Source: an uncultured Clostridia bacterium (GTDB lineage Bacteria; Bacillota; Clostridia; TANB77; CAG-508). Taken from it: a stretch of 5,067 nucleotides of DNA. The notes beneath the pieces were generated by a model. The model ran no database searches and was not told the DNA's origin. It saw nothing but the letters and a program-made list of their open reading frames with translations. The stretch covers positions 1 through 5,067 of the forward strand of contig CANRGU010000095.1 of the NCBI GenBank assembly GCA_947630255.1, in the 5' to 3' direction. A program made the translations under genes and the position numbers. Shown here piece by piece: positions 1 through 5,067 of this stretch (positions are counted from its first letter, which is position 1; each line of letters starts with the position of its first letter).

Positions 1-32
1 CCACATCTTACATATCCGTGTTCTTTTAGCAT
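1..32 (-). CDS. Start of a downstream gene (partial), possibly glutamine-dependent NAD+ synthetase
   Basis: Only the first ten codons and two further bases are inside the window, reading MLKEHGYVRC and then a probable Gly. The ATG at 32-30 is preceded by AAGGAG (45-40) with a 7-base gap, and a candidate promoter lies just upstream, so the start is well supported. The opening (a hydrophobic/basic start, then H-G-Y-V-R) resembles the N-terminus of clostridial NAD+ synthetases, which begin with a G-[FY]-[IV]-[RK]-V type strand leading into the amidase domain. That is a weak resemblance over very few residues and could be chance. It contains a CGG trinucleotide at 18-16, but this is split as CAC|GGA and is out of frame. 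The product cannot be named with confidence. Confidence 0.55.
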   Translation of the reverse strand, partial: MLKEHGYVRC

Positions 33-39
33 ATTTTAT

Positions 40-45
40 CTCCTT
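40..45 (-). promoter_or_regulatory. Ribosome binding site of the downstream partial gene
   Basis: AAGGAG on the minus strand, 7 bases before the ATG at 32-30. It is the main reason to accept that very short partial reading frame as a real gene start. Confidence 0.7.
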
Positions 46-55
46 TATGATTTTT

Positions 56-83
56 ATTTTAACACATAATTTGTTTTTTTCAA
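56..83 (-). promoter_or_regulatory. Candidate sigma-70-type promoter between mutS and the next gene
   Basis: On the minus strand TTGAAA (83-78) and TAAAAT (61-56) are separated by 16 bases, and the -10 is preceded by TGT, an extended -10 arrangement. Initiation would fall near position 49, giving a very short leader before the RBS at 45-40. The DNA here is very AT-rich, so chance matches are likely; the support comes from the combination of the two boxes, their spacing and their position. No hairpin with a T-run was seen between mutS and this point, so read-through from mutS into the next gene also seems possible. Confidence 0.4.
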
Positions 84-89
84 TATGAT

Positions 90-2704
90 TTATTTTATTT
101 TTTCTTTCATTTTAACTAATATATTTAGTGCATCTATCGGTGTTAATTCATTTAAATTAACTTTGTCTATTTCATGTGCAAGTTCTGCCAATTTATAGTT
201 ATACATGTCAAGCTGTCCTGCTTGTACTTTTTTGTTTTCTTTTTCTTGATTCTTTTTTCCTAATATACTTTTTCGCTCTAAGCTTCTTAATATTTCATTT
301 GATCTTTTTATTACATCTTGTGGTACACCTGCAAGTTTTGCTACATGAACACCATAGCTTTCATCAGTTCCACCTGGTACGATTTTTCTTAAGAAGATTA
401 CATCTTCGCCTTTTTCTTTTACTGCTATTGAATAGTTTTTTACGCCTTCTAATTGCTCTTCTAATTCTGTGAGTTCATGATAATGTGTTGCAAATAATGT
501 TTTTGCTCCACATTTTTCTTTGTTTGATATATATTCTACTACTGCCCAAGCAATAGAAAGTCCGTCATAAGTAGATGTTCCTCTTCCTATTTCGTCTAAA
601 ATTACAAGACTGTTTGCAGTTGCCTCTCTTAGTATTTCTGCAACTTCCATCATTTCTACCATGAATGTACTTTGTCCGCATTGCTAAATCATCAGAGGCA
701 CCTACTCTTGTAAATATTTTATCTACAACTCCAATGGTAGCAGAGCTAGCTGGAACAAAGCTTCCTATTTGCGCCATTAATGTAATTAGTGCAACTTGTC
801 TCATATATGTAGATTTACCTGCCATATTAGGTCCAGTAATTATTGATAATCTATCATTTTGCTTGTCTAAATATGTGTCATTATCTATAAATGTGCCTGC
901 TGGCAACATTTTTTCTATAACAGGATGTCTTCCTCCTTTTATATCAATTACACCACTATTATTAACTTTTGGTTTTGCGTAATTTAAGTCTTCTGCTACA
1001 ATTGCAAAAGAAGTAAATACATCTAATTCAGATACAATGTTTGATGCTTTTTGAAGTCTTTCTACATTTTGTGCTATTTTATTTCTAATATCTATAAATA
1101 GTTTATATTCTAAATCTACTGCTTTTTCTTCTGCTCCTAATATTTTACTTTCTAATTCGTTTAATTCTTCTGTTATATATCTTTCGCAATTTGCAAGTGT
1201 TTGTTTTCTTATATATCTATCTGGTACTAAATTTAAGTATGATTTTGTTACCTCAAAGAAATATCCGAATACTTTATTAAATCCAACTTTTAAATTTTTA
1301 ATTCCTGTTTGTTCTTTTTCTTTTGTCTCTAGCTGTATAAGCCAATTTTTGCCATCTAATGTTGCTTCTTTTAGTTCATCTATTTCTTCATTATATCCTT
1401 TTTTTATTATTCCGCCTTCTGTTATTGCAATTGGTGGATCTTCTACTATAGATTTTTCTATTAAATCATGTATATCTGTAAGTTCATCTAAATTTAAATA
1501 TAAATTCTGTAATAGCTCAGATTTACTACTTGCTAAAAGCTTTTTTAAATATGGTAATTGTTTTAAAGAATTTTTAAGCGATATCATATCTCTTGCGTTA
1601 GTATTTCCATAAGATATTTTTCCGAACTAATCTTTCTATATCATAAATTCTTCTTAAAGAGTCTATAATATCTCCTCTGAAAATTAAATTATCTTTTAAT
1701 TCTTCTACTGCGTTTAGTCTTTTGTTTATTTCTGTTACATCTAGCAAAGGTTCATTAATCCATTTTCTTAGGAGTCTTCCTCCCATAGATGTATATGTTT
1801 TATCTAATACCCAAAGGAGTGTTCCTTTTTTACTTTTATCATTCATTTTTTCTGTTAGTTCTAAATTTCTTCTAGAAGTAACATTTATCGACATGTATTT
1901 TTCTACTGAATACATTTTAATCATATTTATATGTTCTAGTTTTATTTTTTGTGTTTGGTTTAAATAGTCTAATAAGCCATTTATTGCTGGAACTTGCATG
2001 TCTGTATTATCTATATTTTCTATTTCTTTTTCGCTATCATCAATAAAGGTGTATGCTTCTAATAAGCTATCTACATCAGTTTTAAAAATTTCTTCATCAA
2101 AGCAATTTACATATGCATTAAATCTTAGTTTTATTTCATCAATTTCTTGTTTGCAATTAAATAGCATTTTATTTACTATAATTTCTGCAGGGTTATATTT
2201 TGAAAGCTCGTCTAAAAGAAGATTAAAATTGTTAGTTGATTCTATTTTTGTTGATAAGAATGTACCTGTTGTGATGTCGCAAACTGCTATTCCAAAATAT
2301 ATTCCTTTTTTATATACTGACATTATATAATTATTTTTCTTTTCGTCTAGCATATTTGATTCAATTACAGTTCCTGGAGTTACTACTCTTATTACATCTC
2401 TTTTAACAATTCCTTTTGCCGTTTTTGGATCTTCTAATTGTTCGCATATTGCTACTTTGTAGCCTTTTTCTATTAATCTTGCAATATAACTATCTGCTGC
2501 ATGAAAAGGAACTCCACACATTGGAGCTCTATCTTCCATGCCACAGTCTCTTCCTGTTAGAGTTATTTCTAGTTCTCTTGATGCTGTTTTGGCATCATCA
2601 AAAAACATTTCATAGAAGTCCCCTAATCTATAAAATACAATGCAGTCCTTATATTCTTCTTTTATTTCTAAATAATGCTTCATCATGGGTGAAAATTCTG
2701 CCAT
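90..2704 (-). CDS. mutS: DNA mismatch repair protein MutS, 870 aa after two +1 shifts at in-frame CGG
   Basis: MutS recognises base mismatches and small loops after replication and recruits MutL using its ATPase. The N-terminal domain carries the mismatch-contacting F-Y-E (residues 30-32, in GDFYEMF). The core and lever domains follow, then Walker A GPNMAGKST (624-632), the family signature starting VGASDDLAM near 667, Walker B LDE (702-704) and the ATFATHYH-like H motif ending near His742. QLDMY (830-834) resembles a sliding-clamp-binding motif. The tail TPIDALN is typical of the family, as is a length of about 870. The start is ATG at 2704-2702, which overlaps the upstream stop as TAATG; AAGGAG lies 10 bases before it. 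Read in triplets the gene is broken at 1624 and 678, where CGGA replaces GGA. Skipping each C gives RLV-G-KIS (Gly361) and LAM-G-QSTF (Gly676), both family-conserved glycines. The three parts of 360, 315 and 195 codons join exactly with no other defect. An ordinary pseudogene is possible but unlikely because all catalytic residues are intact. Confidence 0.96.
675..678 (-). other. +1 frame-change site 5: CGGA read as Gly676 of MutS
   Basis: The codons are ATG CGG ACA in the incoming frame and ATG (C) GGA CAA AGT in the restored frame. Skipping the C at 678 gives LAMGQSTF, inside the most conserved MutS signature, between Walker A and Walker B; a Gly is standard here. Without the shift the ribosome adds about 38 unrelated residues and stops, losing Walker B and the C-terminal region. 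The preceding codon is Met ATG, which cannot re-pair one base forward on TGC, so prfB-type P-site slippage is not an explanation. Confidence 0.87.
1621..1624 (-). other. +1 frame-change site 4: CGGA read as Gly361 of MutS
   Basis: The incoming frame reads GTT CGG AAA AAT and stops at TAA after eight codons (RKNILWKY). Skipping the C at 1624 gives GTT GGA AAA ATA TCT TAT GGA, that is RLVGKISYGN. This is the family motif ERL-x-G-[KR]-[IL] followed by G-N-x-x-A-R-D in the MutS core domain, so glycine is the expected residue. The next in-frame ATG, at 1587, lies within the conserved ARDM sequence, so a separate start there is not convincing. Confidence 0.88.
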
Positions 2705-3441
2705 TATCTTATTTCTCCTTCTTCTTCGTATTGTTTTATCTCTTTACTTTCTGAATTTTGCAGATTTGGTTTATGATTAACATTAACTTTTATTCTACTT
2801 CGTAATTCATCTTTTGTTACATCTTCTGTTTCTATCCTTTTTAATTCTTTTTCTTTTTTATCCATATCAGTATATGTGTATCCTAACCTTCTTGCTGCTT
2901 CAGCCTTTGACATTCCTTCTGATATTAACTTATAATAATTATCCAATACATTTTGTAGATAAACTTTTCTATTTGTGTTACGATCTTCTTCTACTATAAT
3001 ATCTCCTATTTCCATAGTTTCAATAAATTCTTTATCTTCAAAAGTTAATTGATTTTTTCTATATCTTATATATAATTGATAAATTTGGTCTTCCGTTAAG
3101 CCTGTAAGTACATCAATTTTCTGTGAATTCTTCATATTATTTAATCTTCTATTAAAGGTTCTTGCAGAAATATCATATACATCAATTATTTGTTGTATTT
3201 CTGCATCATTTTTTATTATGCTTTTTGTTAATTCTGTAAAATCTATATGAGTAATTTTCTTAGATTGAAAAGGATATTTAGCTATAAATCTTTTATAAAG
3301 TTCTGGATTGCTTTTAGATAATTTTGTTATTTCATTATTAATTGTTCTTATTGATATATGATAAGTAGAAGATATTTCCCTTCTTGTAATTTTTTCTTCT
3401 ATTACTTGTTCTATTAAATCTTCGAATTCTGCCGTGTTCAT
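2704..3441 (-). CDS. Unrecognised 245-aa protein with helix-turn-helix-like segments, between miaB and mutS
   Basis: I do not recognise this family. The predicted protein is soluble, with no signal peptide or membrane segment. Three stretches look like helix-turn-helix units: residues 17-41 (REISSTYHISIRTINNEI), 78-103 (EIQQIIDVYDISARTFNRRL) and 173-200 (GMSKAEAARRLGYTYTDM). This suggests DNA or nucleic-acid binding, perhaps a regulator. The C-terminal part from about 194 is highly charged and probably helical or disordered. The ATG at 3441-3439 follows the miaB TAG with no gap, with AAAGGGGG (3457-3450) 8 bases upstream, inside the miaB coding end. The stop TAA (2706-2704) shares one base with the mutS ATG, so translation is probably coupled to both neighbours. 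It contains no in-frame CGG and is unbroken, as the CGG rule predicts. It does use CGA (Arg214) and CGT (Arg154), so other CGN codons are read normally as arginine. A role in mismatch repair is not shown; only its position links them. Confidence 0.9.
   Translation of the reverse strand: MNTAEFEDLIEQVIEEKITRREISSTYHISIRTINNEITKLSKSNPELYKRFIAKYPFQSKKITHIDFTELTKSIIKNDAEIQQIIDVYDISARTFNRRLNNMKNSQKIDVLTGLTEDQIYQLYIRYRKNQLTFEDKEFIETMEIGDIIVEEDRNTNRKVYLQNVLDNYYKLISEGMSKAEAARRLGYTYTDMDKKEKELKRIETEDVTKDELRSRIKVNVNHKPNLQNSESKEIKQYEEEGEIR
2715..2720 (-). promoter_or_regulatory. Ribosome binding site of mutS within the end of the upstream gene
   Basis: AAGGAG on the minus strand, 10 bases before the mutS ATG at 2704. 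It lies inside the last codons of the 245-residue gene. Together with the one-base TAATG overlap it fixes the mutS start and suggests coupled translation. Confidence 0.75.
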
Positions 3442-4818
3442 CTATATTTCCCCCTTTAAATACCACATATGTTCTGAAATTATTTTAATATTTATAATGT
3501 TACCGATTAAATCTTTATTTCCTTCAAATACAACTACTTTATTTGTATCAGTTCTTCCGAGTAAGCATATTTGAATTATTTTTGCTGTATCCTTCAACTA
3601 ATATTTTTTGCGTTGTTCCAACATACTTTTGATTGTTTTTTTCTATATTCTTTTCAAATAATTCTTTTAATCTATTAAATCTTTCATGTTTTATTTGTTC
3701 TGGAATTTGATTTTCCATTCTGTCTGCTACTGTTCCAACTCTTCTTGAATATATGAACATAAATATTTGTTCAAAATTTACTTTTTTTACTACATCTAAT
3801 GTTTCTTTAAAATCTTGTTCTGTTTCACCGTGGAAATCCTACTATTACATCTGTTGAAAATACTACATCTGGAATTTCTTTTTTTATTCTATTTATTAAA
3901 TTTAGATATTGTTCTTTTGTGTATTTTCTATTCATTGCTTTTAATACATTTGTACTTCCAGCCTGAAGTGGTACATGCAAAAGCTTAGATATTTTTTTGC
4001 TCTGTTTTATTACCTCTATTACATCGTCTGTAAAGTCTTTTGGATGTGGAGAAATAAATCTTATTATTTCTATACCTTCAATTTTTTCTACATCTTTTAA
4101 GAGATTAGAGAATTTATAGTTGTTTCCTCCATTGTATGAATTTACATTTTGTCCTAAAAGTGTTATTTCTTTAAATCCTTCTTTTGCAAGTTCTTTAATT
4201 TCGTTTAAAATATCTTCTGGCTTTCTACTTCTTTCTCTTCCTCTTACATAAGGCACTATACAATATGAGCAAAAATTATTGCATCCATACATTATTGTAA
4301 CTGAGGCTTGCTTATTGTTGCTTCTTTTTACAGGTAAGCCTTCGTAAATTTCTCCATCTATATCTATTATATCTTTTATTTTTTCTTTTTTGGTTATAGT
4401 TTTATATATATCTTCTGGAACTTTGTGAAGCGTATGTGTTCCAAATATTATATCTACAAAAGAATAGCTTTTTTTAAGTTTATCTGTAATGTGTTCTTCT
4501 TGCATCATACATCCGCCAATTGCTATTATTATGTTTTTATTTTCTTTTATTTTTTTAAGCTCTCCGAAGTTTTCCAAATACTTTTTCTTCTGCATTTTCT
4601 CTTACGCAACATGTATTTATTAAATATAGGTCTGCATCTTTTACATCGTTTGATTCTTTATATCCCATTTCTTCTACCATGCCAATTAGCTTTTCAGAAT
4701 CATTTTCGTTTAATTTACATCCCATTGTTAATATGTAATATTTTAAATTTTTATCTTTATTTATTTCGTATACTTTTTTTATATATTCTTTTTGCTTTTC
4801 TATTATTTCTGCATCCAT
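3442..4818 (-). CDS. miaB: tRNA-2-methylthio-N6-isopentenyladenosine-37 methylthiotransferase MiaB, 457 aa after three +1 shifts at in-frame CGG
   Basis: MiaB is a radical-SAM enzyme that adds a methylthio group to i6A37 of tRNAs reading UNN codons. The N-terminal domain has the three Cys of the auxiliary Fe-S cluster: C34 (TMGCKLNENDSE), C70 (NTCCVRENAEEKVFG) and C103 (GGCMMQE). The radical-SAM motif is C179-x3-C183-x2-C186 (YGCNNFCSYC), followed by VPYVRGRERSR. A TRAM RNA-binding domain covers about 397-455. The ATG at 4818-4816 has GGAGGA 8 bases upstream. In triplets the gene is interrupted at 4566, 3830 and 3559; each time an extra C precedes GGA or GGT. Skipping these gives KL-G-EL (Gly85), GFP-G-ETE (Gly330) and MLT-G-RTD (Gly420), all family-typical glycines. 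The parts of 84, 245, 90 and 38 codons join exactly and end at TAG, next to the following ATG. NCC-R-EN context and TRAM argue for MiaB over the relatives MtaB and RimO. Confidence 0.96.
3450..3457 (-). promoter_or_regulatory. Ribosome binding site of the 245-aa gene, within the end of miaB
   Basis: AAAGGGGG on the minus strand, 8 bases before the ATG at 3441. It lies within the last codons of miaB, which encode LKGEI in the restored frame. The start therefore depends on a signal embedded in the third miaB segment. Confidence 0.7.
3556..3559 (-). other. +1 frame-change site 3: CGGA read as Gly420 of MiaB
   Basis: The incoming frame reads ACT CGG AAG AAC TGA and stops. Skipping the C at 3559 gives ACT GGA AGA ACT GAT ACA AAT AAA, that is MLTGRTDTNKVV, the conserved TRAM-domain motif of MiaB (G-R-[TS]-x-x-N-K). 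The restored frame then runs 38 codons to the TAG that abuts the next gene. The preceding Thr codon ACT could not re-pair on CTC, which excludes simple P-site slippage. Confidence 0.88.
3827..3830 (-). other. +1 frame-change site 2: CGGT read as Gly330 of MiaB
   Basis: The incoming frame reads TTT CCA CGG TGA, so a stop directly follows the CGG. Skipping the C at 3830 gives CCA GGT GAA ACA GAA, that is VGFPGETE, a near-invariant motif of the MiaB/RimO radical-SAM domain. This is the only one of the five with T rather than A as the fourth base, so the rule is CGGN or at least CGG followed by A or T. The UGA is out of frame after the shift and need not be recoded. Confidence 0.88.
4563..4566 (-). 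other. +1 frame-change site 1: CGGA read as Gly85 of MiaB
   Basis: The incoming frame reads AAA CTT CGG AGA GCT TAA and stops. Skipping the C at 4566 gives AAA CTT GGA GAG CTT AAA, that is VFGKLGELKK, the usual sequence after the second cluster cysteine of MiaB. Without the shift only 87 residues are made and the radical-SAM site is lost. An ATG upstream in the second frame (at 4595) would give a product lacking two cluster cysteines, so a separate gene there is unlikely. Confidence 0.88.
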
Positions 4819-4826
4819 TAATTTCT

Positions 4827-4832
4827 TCCTCC
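4827..4832 (-). promoter_or_regulatory. Ribosome binding site of miaB
   Basis: GGAGGA on the minus strand, 8 bases before the ATG at 4818. It is a near-complete Shine-Dalgarno sequence and decides the start, because no better ATG with such a signal is present nearby. Confidence 0.8.
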
Positions 4833-4844
4833 AACATTTTATAT

Positions 4845-4873
4845 ATTTTATTATAAAACAACAAAATTATCAA
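4845..4873 (-). promoter_or_regulatory. Candidate promoter of the miaB - 245-aa gene - mutS operon
   Basis: On the minus strand TTGATA (4873-4868) and TAAAAT (4850-4845) are separated by exactly 17 bases, matching sigma-70/SigA consensus at five of six positions in each box. Initiation would fall near 4838, leaving a leader of about 20 bases with the RBS. It sits between the terminator of the upstream gene and miaB, the only gap in the operon large enough for a promoter. Confidence 0.55.
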
Positions 4874-4886
4874 GTAATTGGGCACT

Positions 4887-4930
4887 AAAAAAAATAGTAT
4901 CAGATTTTGCTTTTAAATCTGATACTATTT
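4887..4930 (-). terminator. Intrinsic terminator of the surface-protein gene
   Basis: A perfect 16-base inverted repeat (4892-4907 and 4915-4930) encloses a 7-base loop. On the minus strand the stem is followed by a run of about eight T (4894-4887, partly shared with the stem base). The stem begins 25 bases after the stop codon at 4956, the right place to end the upstream transcript and insulate the miaB promoter. On the plus strand the flanking T-run is poor, so it probably works in one direction only. Confidence 0.88.
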
Positions 4931-4955
4931 AATATTTTAAATAACTTGCTAATAA

Positions 4956-5067
4956 TTATTTACTATATTTTTTTACAGTTACTATTCCTGCTAATGATAT
5001 AATTCCTATAATTGTTGCAACTAATGCTATATCTGCTAATCCAGTGTCAGGTGTATCATCTTTTTTG
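4956..5067 (-). CDS. C-terminal end of a cell-surface protein with a sortase-type sorting signal (partial)
   Basis: Thirty-six codons before a TAA (4958-4956) are visible; the rest lies beyond the window. The sequence KKDD-TPDTG is followed by a hydrophobic stretch of about 20 residues (LADIALVATIIGIISLAGIV) broken only by one Asp, then TVKKYSK and stop. This three-part layout is that of cell-wall sorting signals cleaved by sortases between T and G. The motif is TPDTG rather than LPxTG; xPxTG variants are known as substrates of clostridial sortases. The protein would be exported and anchored to peptidoglycan in a Gram-positive-type envelope. Its function cannot be told from this fragment. It is followed by its own terminator, so it is not part of the miaB operon. 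No CGG occurs in the visible part. Confidence 0.8.
   Translation of the reverse strand, partial: KKDDTPDTGLADIALVATIIGIISLAGIVTVKKYSK

Noticed and set aside
33..89. An intrinsic terminator directly after mutS
   Set aside because: The gap is AT-rich but shows no stable inverted repeat followed by a T-run on the minus strand.
3825..3830. UGA recoding (selenocysteine, Trp or Gly) at CGG TGA in miaB
   Set aside because: Reading through UGA stays in the wrong frame and does not restore the MiaB sequence; the +1 frame does. No selenocysteine hairpin is evident and the other sites have no adjacent UGA.
675..4566. Sequencing or assembly errors as the cause of the five breaks
   Set aside because: Not excluded, but disfavoured. 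The extra base is not in a homopolymer, it is always C, and it is always at the first position of a GGN codon. Similar contexts such as GTT GGA in the miaB GTVAD region are unaffected. Raw reads would settle it.
675..4566. prfB-type programmed frameshift with P-site slippage and an internal SD
   Set aside because: The five preceding codons differ, most cannot re-pair one base forward, and no shared SD-like sequence lies upstream.
565..4595. The broken pieces as separate genes with internal ATG starts (1587, 662, 4595, 3760)
   Set aside because: The internal ATGs lie within conserved family sequence, lack convincing RBSs and would give products missing essential domains; the upstream bases also encode conserved sequence in the restored frame.
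90..4818. miaB and mutS as ordinary pseudogenes
   Set aside because: Decay would give varied lesions. Here all five are identical, all lie before a conserved Gly codon, and there are no in-frame stops, substitutions of catalytic residues or other indels over about 4 kb.
176..4856. Plus-strand open frames at 176-472, 665-982, 1349-1612, 1722-1967, 1998-2330, 2416-2754, 2814-2999 and 4425-4856
   Set aside because: They are antisense shadows of mutS, the 245-residue gene and miaB. Their translations are low-complexity Leu/Phe/Ser/Ile-rich strings with no family resemblance.
1..5067. CRISPR array, insertion sequence, tRNA or rRNA gene, attachment site
   Set aside because: No spaced direct repeats, transposase sequence, terminal inverted repeats of an element or cloverleaf-like segment was seen; the only clear inverted repeat is the terminator at 4887-4930.

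Overview
The window comes from a strongly AT-rich bacterial genome. The gene content, the GGAGG-type ribosome binding sites and the short sigma-70-type promoters suggest a Bacillota/Clostridia-like organism, probably an uncultured or host-associated one, but no species call is possible. Every recognised gene lies on the minus strand, so transcription runs from high to low coordinates.

Layout, in transcription order. (1) 5067-4956: the last 36 codons of a cell-surface protein, ending in a sortase-type signal (TPDTG, hydrophobic segment, basic tail), followed by a strong intrinsic terminator (4887-4930). (2) A candidate promoter (4845-4873) drives a tightly packed set: miaB (4818-3442, tRNA methylthiotransferase), an unrecognised 245-residue protein with helix-turn-helix-like segments (3441-2704), and mutS (2704-90, mismatch repair ATPase). 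The miaB stop abuts the next start, and the 245-residue gene overlaps mutS by one base (TAATG), so the three look like one operon. (3) A second candidate promoter (56-83) and a good RBS precede the first ten codons of another gene (32-1), possibly NAD+ synthetase.

The main observation concerns decoding. Read in ordinary triplets, miaB is broken three times and mutS twice. All five breaks are identical: an in-frame CGG codon stands where one extra C precedes a GGN glycine codon (CGGA four times, CGGT once). Skipping that C, or reading CGGN as a four-base glycine codon, restores a 457-residue MiaB and an 870-residue MutS with every family motif intact and glycine at each family-conserved site. 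On the coding strand CGG occurs 14 times: the 5 in-frame cases are all at breaks, and the 9 out-of-frame cases all lie in undisturbed reading frame. No CGG is used as an ordinary arginine triplet; arginine is AGA, with some CGA and CGT. The five sites share no preceding codon, slippery heptamer or upstream SD-like sequence. The simplest reading is a codon-level rule in this organism: in-frame CGG causes a +1 shift yielding glycine, perhaps through a tRNA-Gly with an expanded anticodon. The window cannot exclude systematic sequence error, but the pattern argues strongly against it.
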